Positions 17,712 to 26,702 are shown, counted from the stretch's first letter. The stretch: 64,000 nucleotides of DNA from Kordia sp039026955 (GCA_039026955.1 JBCCLH010000028.1:15399-79398); one strand, 5' to 3'. Notes: a model not told the origin generated them from the letters alone. Made by a program: numbers and translations.

Positions 17712-18698
17712 ATGAATGATTTATTCTACTCAACATCTTTAGACATTTCTAATACAACTATTAAAATACATCCTGCTATTGATGAAATACTTACCCAAAC
17801 CGCTCAATTAGCAAAAGAGTTGGGTATTTATGAAAGCACACTGTATGAAGGGCATCATACGATGTCTCCTTATTTATTTACTTCTGCAAGTCCTTCACGA
17901 GTTGTAGATGCTACACTTTGGTTTGGAACCTTGTATTATTTGGATGACTTTTTTGGAGAAGACATTCAGCAGGAGATTTCTCCCGATTTTGATGTATTGC
18001 TAACCTGTTGGATGGATGGTTGCTATAAAGGAACTGAAACACATTCTGGACTTCGCAATCTATACACTTCGCTTGCGTATTGTAGCCGTCAACTACAAAA
18101 GAATAGTCCAGGCGCTTTTTTTGAAACATATACAGAAGGTCTGTTAGCGCATTTGAAACACTCCATCAATCCTACAGAATATCAATCTGTTGAAGAATAT
18201 ATTACTTCACGGATACATTTTGGCGGCATGTATCCAACCATGGGCATGATAGAATATACTGAAAATGTGTATTTGACGGATGCAATCTATACTGCAATTC
18301 CTAAATTAAAAGACATACAAAAAGACTGTGCGCTGATTGGTGTATTATCAAATGACATTATTTCGTATCATAAAGAGAAACACAGTCAATTCAATCTATT
18401 AAATGCTTATATCAGCATAAATGTTGTTGCTCATTTAGAAGAAGCTATCAGACTTGCTATAGCTGTCGTGAATACTGTTTACCATTCTTTTGAAACACAT
18501 TTAAAAAGTATTCGTATGCAGATCGAACAGTTTGATACTACAACAAAACAAACTGTACTTACTTATCTAAACGGTTTGTCCAATATCGTTTCAGCAAGTT
18601 ATCACTGGCAAATAAGCACAAATCGATATCGTTCTGAAGAGAATATTTTTACCGATTTACGCAAACCCATAGATGAGAAAACCACAATACTTGTTTAA
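17712..18698 (+). CDS. Class I terpene synthase (terpene cyclase)
   Basis: A 328-residue all-helical protein carrying all hallmarks of bacterial class I terpene synthases: Asp-rich metal motif LDDFFGED (D78-D79...E83), pyrophosphate-sensor Arg167 in SRIHFGG, the second metal motif NDIISYHKE (N214, S218, K221, E222; 47 residues after the Arg), and the C-terminal RY pair (305-306). These bind Mg2+ and diphosphate so that a prenyl diphosphate ionises and cyclises. Length is normal. ATG 17712 is preferred over one 60 bases upstream, which adds 20 residues with no match to the family. The product cannot be predicted and no prenyltransferase or P450 is nearby. The paired TTCATGAA boxes upstream suggest LytTR control. 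Confidence 0.88.
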   Translation: MNDLFYSTSLDISNTTIKIHPAIDEILTQTAQLAKELGIYESTLYEGHHTMSPYLFTSASPSRVVDATLWFGTLYYLDDFFGEDIQQEISPDFDVLLTCWMDGCYKGTETHSGLRNLYTSLAYCSRQLQKNSPGAFFETYTEGLLAHLKHSINPTEYQSVEEYITSRIHFGGMYPTMGMIEYTENVYLTDAIYTAIPKLKDIQKDCALIGVLSNDIISYHKEKHSQFNLLNAYISINVVAHLEEAIRLAIAVVNTVYHSFETHLKSIRMQIEQFDTTTKQTVLTYLNGLSNIVSASYHWQISTNRYRSEENIFTDLRKPIDEKTTILV

Positions 18699-18813
18699 TT
18701 TCTTTTTCGATTGATGGAAAATATGAGTTTGTTTTAGAGTTGACAACTCAGAAATAGTAAATGCTATACGTTTATCGACAATTTTGAATACTACGTCGAT
18801 TGTTGAAATTTTA

Positions 18814-18821
18814 TAATTTTG
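18814..18821 (+). promoter_or_regulatory. -7 promoter element of mscS-like gene
   Basis: TAATTTTG matches TAnnTTTG exactly, 62 bases before the ATG. The -33 element is unclear. Confidence 0.5.
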
Positions 18822-18883
18822 TAAGAAATAGTTTCGTTTGATCTTTTTACTTTTAGGAAAATAACCTTAAAAAACAGATAACT

Positions 18884-19711
18884 ATGGGAACTATTTCAGA
18901 ATCGTTTGGCAAGTTTTACGATACCATTGCCGAAGGAATTGGCGATTGGGGATTGAAATTAATTGGAGCCTTAGCTGCACTGATCATAGGTTTTTGGATC
19001 ATCCGAATGATCATGAAAGCCGTTGGAAAAGCGTTTGAAACTCGTCACGTTGATGAAACTTTACGACCTTTTTTACTGACACTTATTGGCTTCATTCTTA
19101 AACTAGTATTACTAATCTCGATTGCAGGTATTGTAGGCATTCCAACGGCTTCTTTTGCTGCCTTAATTGCTGGTGTTGGGATTGCGATTGGAGCGGCGTT
19201 TAACGGTTCGCTAGGACATTTAGCTTCTGGTGTGATGTTATTAATCTTCAGACCGTTTAAAGTGGGCGATTTGATTAAAACGAATGATGCATTCGGATTT
19301 GTGAAAGAAATCTCCGTATTTGTAACTGTGATTGAAACGTTCCAGAATGAAACTGTGATTGTTCCTAACGGCGCGATTACCGCGAATAAAATCACCAATC
19401 TCACTAAAATAGGCAATTTACGTATCGATATGCCTTTCGGAATTCAGTACGGAACTGATATCAAAAAAGCGAAAGAAATCGTAGCAGCGGTCTTAAAAAA
19501 TGATGAAAACGTGCTCTCTGAACCTGCGCCAAGAGTCGCTGTGAATAATTTAGGCGCCAATGGTGTAGAATTATTAGCGATGCCTTATGTGGATTGTAAC
19601 AACTATTGGGATGTGTATTGGGATACGCGTCAAAAAATTGTAGAAGCTTTAGGAGCTGCCAATTACGAAGCGCCATTTGCACAACGTATTGTGACGATGA
19701 AGCAAGCGTAA
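18884..19711 (+). CDS. Small-conductance mechanosensitive channel (MscS family)
   Basis: Pressure-release channel that opens under membrane tension during osmotic downshock. The 275-residue protein has the short E. coli MscS plan: three N-terminal helices, the last being the Gly/Ala-rich pore helix (ASFAALIAGVGIAIGAAFNG), then the beta domain (FRPFKVGDLIKT, VIETFQNETVIVPNGAIT) and the C-terminal alpha-beta domain (VDCNNYWDVYWDTRQKI). Length and motifs agree with the family. It is monocistronic with a degraded family A repeat after it. Confidence 0.94.
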   Translation: MGTISESFGKFYDTIAEGIGDWGLKLIGALAALIIGFWIIRMIMKAVGKAFETRHVDETLRPFLLTLIGFILKLVLLISIAGIVGIPTASFAALIAGVGIAIGAAFNGSLGHLASGVMLLIFRPFKVGDLIKTNDAFGFVKEISVFVTVIETFQNETVIVPNGAITANKITNLTKIGNLRIDMPFGIQYGTDIKKAKEIVAAVLKNDENVLSEPAPRVAVNNLGANGVELLAMPYVDCNNYWDVYWDTRQKIVEALGAANYEAPFAQRIVTMKQA

Positions 19712-19731
19712 CTAAAATAACAAAAATATAC

Positions 19732-19882
19732 AAAGGTTTAAAAAGTGGGTTGAAACGTCATTCTGAGCTTGACTCAGAATCTCATTATATTGACAATCAA
19801 TCTTTATGAGAACCCGAAACCTGTGCTGAATTTATTTCAGTATCAAGTTCGGTTTGACTAATTTTCTACTTTTTATACCTTT
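19732..19882. repeat. Family A palindromic repeat, diverged copy A4
   Basis: The ends AAAGGTTTAAAAAGT and ACTTTTTATACCTTT pair imperfectly; inside are the family modules CGTCATTCTGAGCTTGACTC, GTGCTGAATTTATTTCAGT and TTCGGTTTGACTA. The usual GAGGCTGTC end is lost. It separates the mscS-like gene from the DUF1801 gene. Confidence 0.65.
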
Positions 19883-19909
19883 TTTTATTTTAGCAGAAAT
19901 CTTATTGGA

Positions 19910-20503
19910 ATGAAAAAATACACCTCTGTCGAACACTACATCGAAAGCTTTCCTGAATGGGAAGAAAAATTACGCTTGTTGCAACGTTTGATTCTTGAAA
20001 ATCCGAATGTAGCTGAAACCGTAAAATGGAGCATTCCTGTGTATACTGTGAATGGAAAAAATGTGTTAGGCATTGGTACGTTTAAGTCACATGCAGGATT
20101 GTGGTTTTTTCAAGGTGCTTTATTAAAAGATACTTCTAAAGTATTGGTGAATGCGCAAGAAGGCAAAACACAAGCCATGCGCCACTGGAAATTTGCCGCT
20201 TCTGATTCCATTCCAGAAAAATTAGTGACATCGTATATCAACGAAGCCGTGCAAAATCAATTAGATGGAAAAATGGTGAAATTCAAAAAAGAACAACATT
20301 TAGAAATTCCTGAACTGCTAGCGACTGCTTTTGCGGAGGATGCAAACCTAGAAGCTGCATTTCAAAAATTAGCCAATTACAAGAAAAAAGACTATATCGA
20401 ACACATCGCGAATGCCAAAAGAGAAGCGACCAAGCAAAGTCGTTTAGCTAAGATCATTCCCATGATTCTAGAAGGCAAAGGATTGAATGATAAGTATAAG
20501 TAA
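19910..20503 (+). CDS. DUF1801/YdeI-family protein
   Basis: A 197-residue cytoplasmic protein. The N-terminal 110 residues match the DUF1801 fold (VEHYIESFPEWEEKLRLLQR, ETVKWSIPVYTVNGKNVLGI, SHAGLWFFQGALLKD), and the C-terminal part is the helical YdeI extension ending in ANYKKKDYIEHIANAKREAT and KIIPMILEGKGLNDKYK. Its biochemical role is not established; related proteins resemble frataxin-like folds and are tied loosely to stress or peptide resistance in other bacteria. It stands alone before a repeat block. Confidence 0.85.
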   Translation: MKKYTSVEHYIESFPEWEEKLRLLQRLILENPNVAETVKWSIPVYTVNGKNVLGIGTFKSHAGLWFFQGALLKDTSKVLVNAQEGKTQAMRHWKFAASDSIPEKLVTSYINEAVQNQLDGKMVKFKKEQHLEIPELLATAFAEDANLEAAFQKLANYKKKDYIEHIANAKREATKQSRLAKIIPMILEGKGLNDKYK

Positions 20504-20960
20504 GGTTTTGGGTTTTTGGGTGTTTGTGATTACTTTTTCATTTAAAATTTTGAGTTCTAGATTTTATATTTTGTTTCGGTTGTTGTCGGTTGGTTGCTGT
20601 GCTCGGTTGTCGGTTGTCGGTTGTCGGTTGTCGGTTGTCGGTTGTCGGTTGTTATCTAACAGTATATTTGTATCAAAGCAAACCATAAACTTCTTAATTG
20701 TTAATTCGTTGATTCGTTGATTTGTTAATTTGTCTTTTGAAAGAACTCATAACTCATAAACTTTTCAAATTCGTATTTGTGTATTCGTCTTTTCGTTAAT
20801 TTGTTAATTTGTCTTTTGAAAGAACTCACAACTCACAAACTTTTCAACGTCATATTTGTGTATTCGTCTTTTCGTTAATTTGTTAATTCGCTCTTTGAAC
20901 CTTCTCAATTCTCAATACTAATATCTCAATACTACTATCCAATTACTAATCCATAAACTT
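20504..20960. repeat. Family E repeat block with (TCGGTTG)7 tandem
   Basis: This gap holds no gene. It opens with GGGTTTTTGGGTGTT and TTACTTTTTCATTT, as does the block at 3.36 kb, then has seven exact TCGGTTG units (20603-20651), then two copies of a unit of about 85 bases (GTATTCGTCTTTTCGTTAAT, AAAGAACTCACAACTC). The 7-base tandem is expanded here but present only once or twice in the 3.4-kb block, which suggests slippage. Confidence 0.75.
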
Positions 20961-21043
20961 TTAATCTCCATTTTGTTGACTTATCTATTTAAAATTCAAA
21001 ATCCGACACTCAAAATTCGCTCAAAAAAAGAAGAACATCTCTA

Positions 21044-21072
21044 TTCATGAAAAAAAAGTTTCCGTTCATGAA
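21044..21072 (+). promoter_or_regulatory. Paired TTCATGAA boxes, predicted LytTR regulator site
   Basis: TTCATGAA occurs at 21044 and 21065, exactly 21 bp apart, with the same flanking CTATTCATGAA found in the pair upstream of the terpene synthase. The second box ends 29 bases before a perfect -7 element (TAAGTTTG) and 56 before the ATG of the FG-GAP gene, a position suited to an activator next to RNA polymerase. The likely binder is the LytTR regulator encoded 4.7 kb downstream. Confidence 0.62.
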
Positions 21073-21101
21073 ATAGATGCCGAGTAAAAAACTGTCCCTC
21101 A

Positions 21102-21109
21102 TAAGTTTG
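21102..21109 (+). promoter_or_regulatory. -7 promoter element of FG-GAP protein gene
   Basis: TAAGTTTG is an exact TAnnTTTG match 19 bases before the ATG, just downstream of the paired TTCATGAA boxes. Confidence 0.6.
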
Positions 21110-21128
21110 TGTAAAATTTGAAGAAATC

Positions 21129-22580
21129 ATGAAACACAAACTACTCTCTTTTCTACTTTTTAGCTGTATTGCATCTAGCAGTTTTGCACAACAATTCACA
21201 GAATATTCGGTTCCCAGCCAAACCATTTTTAGTCCTACAGAATTCACTACAGGCGATATTGACGGTGATGGTAATATCGATATCATCGTTCCAGAAAACA
21301 CCAACAGTAGTATCATTGTCTTGTACGGCACGGGCGATTTGTCTACTTATACTTCTATCCGATACACATTGGTAGATCCCACAGTCAGTGGCACCATGAA
21401 ACCTTGGGCGATTGTGATTATGGATATTGACGAAGATAATGCGGATGATATTGTATTTTCCAATTACGCCAACACCACCGCTACCGACGGCGTGTATTGG
21501 ATGCGAAATACAGGCAACAGAACTTTTGGAGCGGTACAATTGATTCGTTTCCACGATCGTTGCCGCGGAATTCATAAAGGGAATTTTGATACCGATGCTC
21601 GTGACGAATTAGCGATTGCCGGAGATAACAATTCCAATGGAAATTTAAAAATACTAAATGTCACAACTTCTGGAGGCGCTACCGAGTTATTGAGCTTTTA
21701 TGCCAACCGAAGACCGCTACACATAACTTCCACAGACATTAGTACGGACGGAATTCAAGATTTGATCTATGCTTCGTTTGGTACAGGATCGGAAGCTGGA
21801 GGCAGTACAAGTGCTACTAATGGCGTGAAAACATTGAACAGTCCGTCGTTTAGTTTTGGAATTGGTTTGATTACGAATGCAACGCACACCGTAGCTGGCA
21901 CACGAAAAACGGTAATTGCTGATTTTAATGAAAATGGTGTGGAAGATTTTATCGCGGTAAGTGCCGCTGGAAGTACTTCAAGCATCAAATCGTATAATCC
22001 GAGTCAAGGAGAAACTTCGCATTTTTTATCAACCAGCGGAAGCCGAAATTTAATTTCGATTGCTAGTGGCGATTTTGACGATGATAATGTCCCTGATATT
22101 GCTGCTATTGATAATGCAACGAATGAAATTTTACTGTTTCCAAATAATGCCGCAAGTGGCGTGGCAACAACAAATATTTCTTTTGGAACAACTTCTGTGT
22201 TGAGTTCCACAGTAAACTCACCAACTTGGATTGAAGCTGTAGATTTAGACGGCGATGGCGATATGGACCTTATTGCAGGAAATAATGGCGGCGGCGCGAG
22301 TCCTGGCGGTTTTTTGACCATTTTACGAAATGATGCGATTGCATTAAGCAATCCAGAGTTCAATACACTGGAAACGAAAGTCATTACTTCGAACACAGAA
22401 ATTATCATTTCAAACATTCCAACAGCAACCAAAAGTGGCGCTTTGTATGATATCAGTGGAAGCTTGATTCGCACACAAAAACTCAGCACACAGCACAATC
22501 GTTTTTCCTTGCAAGGATTACAGTCAGGAGTGTATATTTTAAAATTAGCAAACACAAGCTTTAAAATCGTGAAACAATAA
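21129..22580 (+). CDS. FG-GAP/VCBS repeat secreted protein with T9SS sorting domain
   Basis: A 483-residue protein with signal peptide (LLFSCIASSSFAQQ), several FG-GAP/VCBS blades containing Ca-binding-like Asp loops (TTGDIDGDGNIDIIVP, IMDIDEDNADDIVFS, ADFNENGVEDFIAV, SGDFDDDNVPDIAAI, AVDLDGDGDMDLIAGN), and a C-terminal type IX sorting domain (SGALYDISGSLIRTQKL, LQSGVYILKLANTSFKIVKQ). Such beta-propellers act in surface adhesion or as scaffolds; there is no visible enzyme domain. It precedes the histidine kinase gene by 268 bases (a family C repeat between) and has its own predicted LytTR-controlled promoter. Confidence 0.87.
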   Translation: MKHKLLSFLLFSCIASSSFAQQFTEYSVPSQTIFSPTEFTTGDIDGDGNIDIIVPENTNSSIIVLYGTGDLSTYTSIRYTLVDPTVSGTMKPWAIVIMDIDEDNADDIVFSNYANTTATDGVYWMRNTGNRTFGAVQLIRFHDRCRGIHKGNFDTDARDELAIAGDNNSNGNLKILNVTTSGGATELLSFYANRRPLHITSTDISTDGIQDLIYASFGTGSEAGGSTSATNGVKTLNSPSFSFGIGLITNATHTVAGTRKTVIADFNENGVEDFIAVSAAGSTSSIKSYNPSQGETSHFLSTSGSRNLISIASGDFDDDNVPDIAAIDNATNEILLFPNNAASGVATTNISFGTTSVLSSTVNSPTWIEAVDLDGDGDMDLIAGNNGGGASPGGFLTILRNDAIALSNPEFNTLETKVITSNTEIIISNIPTATKSGALYDISGSLIRTQKLSTQHNRFSLQGLQSGVYILKLANTSFKIVKQ

Positions 22581-22744
22581 TATACCAAATCGACTATAAA
22601 ATGCAACATATAAGCTCGTTCATTTGGCAGTTTAGTTCCTTGCGAATCCTTTCCGTAGCTACAGCTATGCAAAGAATTCACAGCGTCCCAATCTACCAAA
22701 GCAACTTCGCTTCTAAAGTTGCATTTTATAGCAAATCTGGTATA
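22581..22744. repeat. Family C palindromic element, full copy C1
   Basis: A 164-bp imperfect palindrome that begins directly after the FG-GAP stop codon. The ends pair TATACCAAATCGACTATAAA with the complement of TTTATAGCAAATCTGGTATA, and the centre pairs GAATCCTTTCCGTAGCT with AGCTATGCAAAGAATTC. A 44-bp derivative keeping only the ends is found at 37.48 kb. It may be a transposable palindrome or a structured RNA at the 3' end of the gene. Confidence 0.75.
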
Positions 22745-22807
22745 ATTTTAGAAGCTATTTTAAAAGCAAGGCAACAAGATACATATGTTGTCTTGTTTTG
22801 TATCTGC

Positions 22808-22815
22808 TACATTTG
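22808..22815 (+). promoter_or_regulatory. -7 promoter element of histidine kinase gene
   Basis: TACATTTG matches TAnnTTTG, 33 bases before the ATG; GTTG at 22787 is a weak -33 candidate 17 bases upstream. Confidence 0.5.
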
Positions 22816-22848
22816 ATGTACTTTGTAGCTTTTTGTAAACGTAGTTGT

Positions 22849-25728
22849 ATGCACAAACATTTTGTAAAATCATTTTTTTGGATTGTCTTTTTTGTGGGAA
22901 TGATGAGTCATGCGCAAGAAATCATCACAAAAAACTTAGACGAACTCGCAAGTTTGCCCGACAATGAGTTTTATGATGTTTTGTATGATTCACATGGGAA
23001 TTACTGGTTTTGTGCGGATTCGGGTTTGTATCGTTTTGACGGAATTAACTTTACACATTATACCAATCCGCAGCAGCGAAGTCAATCTTTATTCAACTTA
23101 AAAGAAGATGATTTTGGTCGAATTTGGTGCAATAGCTTGAACGGTCAATTTTTTGTGATTGATCCCGCAAAAGGCAAATTGGAATTTTTTATTGATGTCG
23201 CCGATGAAATGATTGGGCGTCTGCCTACGTATGAACTTTACAAAAAATATCTCTTTGTAAAAATAGATACTAACAAACTTTTCCAATATCATTTTGATAC
23301 CAAAGAAAAAACAATACGCATCGATTCCATTGGGGAATACGCTAACGTCGTTAGGATTGACGATGATTTATTTTACAGTAACCTGAATCATCTCAATAGA
23401 CGAAATCTAAAGACACAACACACAAAAATCTTTCCTTCATCGTTTAAAGGAATCATTCCAAAAATATATACACTCGGTACAGATTTATACATACTTCGAC
23501 GCGACAGTAATTATAAACTGATAGGATTATATGTCCTAAAAAATGATACACTCGTCCGTCTTTCCATTCCGAAAATTGCCAATGTTGAAGTGTACGATCT
23601 CTATAAAGATTCACACGGATTGCTATACTTGGGAACAGAAAAAGGCGGATTAGTCATGCAAGAAACTAAAGATGCTTTACAATTAAAATACACGTTTTTA
23701 CAAAACTCGAAAGTATCAAAAATTCTAGAAGACGCTTTTGGCAATTACATTTTCACTACACTAAATAATGGTATTTATTATTGGGATGGACAAGAGAATT
23801 TTAAATATCAGGCAGAAACATCAGGTTTGCGATCTAACAATCTGAATTATATTGTGCAAACGGACACACAGCAATATATCGTCACAGATGCTACAAATAC
23901 AGTGTATGAATACCAACTTAATGGACAATTGCAATTAAAAAATCAATGGCAAAATGATAAAGAGCTAAAAAGACTCTTCGTTTTTGACAAAAAAGCGTAT
24001 GTAGTAGCGAATGAAAATAATATCATACAAATTGATAACGGCTTACAACCTATAAAAAATTTTAGCTTTTCGTCTATCAAAGATATGACGCAGCACAACG
24101 GTACTTTTTTCATTGGACATTCCTATAATTTAGAACAAATTGAAAGTTTTCAAAGTTCCACTGAGAAAAAATTGATCCGACAAAAAAGATGTCTATCCGT
24201 AGCGTCTTTTGATGATAAATTGTATGGTGCTTTTACAGATGGAATTTTTACGATACAAAACAACAGCTTTACTCCTGTTATGTATCAAAATGAAATTTTA
24301 TATGCTGATCGTTTGCTTGCAGGAACTGAGTATTTGTGGGCTTTTAAGAAAAATCAAGGGCTTTTTTATGCCAAAAATAATACGTTTCAACAGCTTGCTT
24401 CACTGCAGGGGAAAAATGCCATTATTAAAAAATCAAATCATATAATTTATGTGTTAGAAGCTGGAAAGTTGTTTCAAATTAATGAACAAACACGTTCGTT
24501 GGATTTGATAAAGAACATTTCGGCACAACTCAAAAACATCAAAGTTGTTGATTTTGAAGTTACAGAAAAGACGTGTTTTATAACAACTAATCAAGGAATA
24601 TTTCAGATTTCTTTATACAGAGATGGTTTTAAAAATACCGCAGCATCTACAGGAATTCAACAGATTTTGATCAATGAAACTCCTAGAAAAGCAGCCGAAT
24701 TGACAGCACTTGCATACAATGAGAATTCTGTAAAGATCTTCTTGAAAAACAAAGACTTTTCCGCAAGAAACAGTTACACATTTCGATACAAATTAAATAA
24801 TGTTTCCAACAATTGGGAAACCATTTCGGATATCAAAAATCCAATCTATCTGAGTTATTTGTCACCTGCAAATTATGAGGTAACTTACCAAACCTTGCAA
24901 AATGAAACGGTGATTCATGAAGATGTCATCCGCTTTACCATTTTAAATCCGTATTGGAAAACATGGTGGTTTTTCGCGATTATTTTTGTGAGTACGTTAA
25001 GTATCATTTTTGTGATTGTGCGCTTGTATTTAGGCAAACTCAAAGCCAAACAACATTTTGAATTGGAGCAGTTGGACTTAGAGAAGAATCTGGCGGAAGC
25101 CAAATTGCAAAACTTGACAAGTCAGATGAATCCGCACTTTACCTTCAACGCATTGAATACCGTACAAGGCTTGATTTTAGATGGCAAAAAGGAAGATGCG
25201 TATACGTATTTGGCACATTTTTCTAATTTGTTTCGAAAAAGTATTGACTTTTCGTCTAAGAACTTTAATACGTTTGATGAAGAGATTACTTTTTTGGAAA
25301 CTTATTTGAAGATTGAATCGAAACGTTTCAACAATCAGCTCGATTATCAAATTGACGATACCGATTTGGAAGATCGCTTTTATAAAATTCCTGCAATGAT
25401 TTTGCAGCCTTTTGTGGAAAACGCTATCAAACACGGACTGCTTCATAAGAAAGGTAATAAAAAATTACGCGTGCAATTTCAAACCCAAAACGAAAGTATT
25501 ACCTGTATCATCACGGATAACGGAATTGGGAGAAAAGCGTCAGGAGAACTCTCTCAAAATCGTAAAAATGTACATTTGAATATGGCGACTTCTTCGGTTC
25601 AAAAACGCTTCGATTTGTATAAAAAACATCACAATTTAGAGATGAGTTACCAATATAAAGATTTAGTTACTTCCGATGGGGATAATTTAGGAACGAAAGT
25701 TTCTATCACAATTCCACTGATAAAATAA
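22849..25728 (+). CDS. LytS-type sensor histidine kinase with two-component propeller
   Basis: A 959-residue membrane sensor (ATG 22849; upstream TTG rejected because this ATG starts the signal peptide). Order: signal peptide, a periplasmic beta-propeller built from repeats like YDSHGNYWFCADSGLYRFDG and YKDSHGLLYLGTEKGG, a Y_Y_Y-like domain (about 630-700), one transmembrane helix (about 706-730), a coiled coil, then the His_kinase/LytS module with QMNPHFTFNALN (His763 the likely phosphorylated residue), ENAIKHG (Asn858) and DNGIGRKAS (Asp890). It senses something outside the cytoplasm and signals to the LytTR regulator 7 bases downstream. The ligand is unknown. Confidence 0.92.
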   Translation: MHKHFVKSFFWIVFFVGMMSHAQEIITKNLDELASLPDNEFYDVLYDSHGNYWFCADSGLYRFDGINFTHYTNPQQRSQSLFNLKEDDFGRIWCNSLNGQFFVIDPAKGKLEFFIDVADEMIGRLPTYELYKKYLFVKIDTNKLFQYHFDTKEKTIRIDSIGEYANVVRIDDDLFYSNLNHLNRRNLKTQHTKIFPSSFKGIIPKIYTLGTDLYILRRDSNYKLIGLYVLKNDTLVRLSIPKIANVEVYDLYKDSHGLLYLGTEKGGLVMQETKDALQLKYTFLQNSKVSKILEDAFGNYIFTTLNNGIYYWDGQENFKYQAETSGLRSNNLNYIVQTDTQQYIVTDATNTVYEYQLNGQLQLKNQWQNDKELKRLFVFDKKAYVVANENNIIQIDNGLQPIKNFSFSSIKDMTQHNGTFFIGHSYNLEQIESFQSSTEKKLIRQKRCLSVASFDDKLYGAFTDGIFTIQNNSFTPVMYQNEILYADRLLAGTEYLWAFKKNQGLFYAKNNTFQQLASLQGKNAIIKKSNHIIYVLEAGKLFQINEQTRSLDLIKNISAQLKNIKVVDFEVTEKTCFITTNQGIFQISLYRDGFKNTAASTGIQQILINETPRKAAELTALAYNENSVKIFLKNKDFSARNSYTFRYKLNNVSNNWETISDIKNPIYLSYLSPANYEVTYQTLQNETVIHEDVIRFTILNPYWKTWWFFAIIFVSTLSIIFVIVRLYLGKLKAKQHFELEQLDLEKNLAEAKLQNLTSQMNPHFTFNALNTVQGLILDGKKEDAYTYLAHFSNLFRKSIDFSSKNFNTFDEEITFLETYLKIESKRFNNQLDYQIDDTDLEDRFYKIPAMILQPFVENAIKHGLLHKKGNKKLRVQFQTQNESITCIITDNGIGRKASGELSQNRKNVHLNMATSSVQKRFDLYKKHHNLEMSYQYKDLVTSDGDNLGTKVSITIPLIK

Positions 25729-25735
25729 TGAAGCT

Positions 25736-26470
25736 ATGAAGTATACTGTCGGAATTATAGAAGATGAATATTTTGCGCAACGCGTCTTGATTAATTTGCT
25801 GGAAAAACACAAACAACTTTTAGAAATTGTGCACATTTCAGATACAGTTGCGGAAGCCAAAAAAGATATTTCAAAGTATCAACCCGATTTTGTGTTTCTA
25901 GACATTGAAATTCCTGGCGGAAACGGTTTTGACTTGATCGATTGTTTGAAAAAACACACTTCAAAAATCATTTTTACTACTGCGTATGAAAAGTTTGCCG
26001 TGAAAGCTTTTGAAGCCTCTGCGGTTGATTATTTGTTAAAACCCATTCTTCCGGAGCGTTTACAAGTCGCAATTGAACGTATCATTCATCAAATAAAAAC
26101 AGAGAAAGAAGCTTTGGATTATGAAGGGTTGAAGTCGAATTTAACGGCGAATGAAGTCCAAACGATTACAGTAAAATACAAAGACAGTTATCGAATTATT
26201 GATGTTTCTGATATTTTATATTTCAAAGCAGAAGGCGCGTATACAAAAATAAAAACGATCGATGCTGAATATCTACAATCGCACAAACTCAATTTTTATG
26301 AAGGCATTTTTCTGCAACATCCTGCTATTTTCCGTGTACACAGAAGTTGGATGATTCACATAAAACACATAAGTTCTTTTTCAAAAGCCACTCGCTCTGT
26401 AACGATTGCCGATCAGGAGATTCCGATTAGTAAAGCAAATACCAAAGCGATTTTTGAACTTTTTGGGTAA
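25736..26470 (+). CDS. LytTR-family response regulator
   Basis: A 244-residue DNA-binding regulator. The receiver domain (1-120) has the acidic pocket IIEDE, the phospho-acceptor Asp56 in FVFLDIEIPG, and TTAYEKFAVKAFEASAVDYLLKP with the conserved Lys. The LytTR domain (about 144-244) contains KYKDSYRIIDVSDILYFKAE, HKLNFYEG and FRVHRSWMIHIKHI. It follows the kinase by 7 bases, so they form one operon. LytTR proteins bind pairs of short repeats about 21-22 bp apart; matching TTCATGAA pairs lie upstream of the terpene synthase and the FG-GAP gene. Confidence 0.95.
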   Translation: MKYTVGIIEDEYFAQRVLINLLEKHKQLLEIVHISDTVAEAKKDISKYQPDFVFLDIEIPGGNGFDLIDCLKKHTSKIIFTTAYEKFAVKAFEASAVDYLLKPILPERLQVAIERIIHQIKTEKEALDYEGLKSNLTANEVQTITVKYKDSYRIIDVSDILYFKAEGAYTKIKTIDAEYLQSHKLNFYEGIFLQHPAIFRVHRSWMIHIKHISSFSKATRSVTIADQEIPISKANTKAIFELFG

Positions 26471-26473
26471 AAA

Positions 26474-26688
26474 AACGTGAGTTCGACATAAGAAATCATC
26501 TAATCACTCATAATTGTCTGAAAACAAACATTTGTCAGTTCGAGCATTATCGTAGATACCGAGCATAGCTCATGAGAACACTTTAAAAATTAAAGTTTCG
26601 ATTGAATCTCGACTGCGCTCGATTTGACAATTTCTGTAAGTTATTGACTATTATAAATTTAGCGAAATAGTTATATCAAACTCACGTT
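26474..26688 (+). repeat. Family B MITE-like repeat, copy B2
   Basis: A 215-bp element with ends AACGTGAGTTCGACATAAGA and ATCAAACTCACGTT, flanked on both sides by AAAA. Internal parts GTCAGTTCGAGCATTATCG and CTCGACTGCGCTCGATTTG form a nested inverted repeat. It lies between the LytTR gene and the yajC terminator. Confidence 0.85.
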
Positions 26689-26702
26689 AAAATAGAAAAC
26701 AA

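Noticed and set aside
20487..20720. Open frame of 77 codons in the family E repeat block.
   Set aside because: Its product is a translation of the TCGGTTG tandem (VGCRLSVVGCR), not a protein-like sequence.
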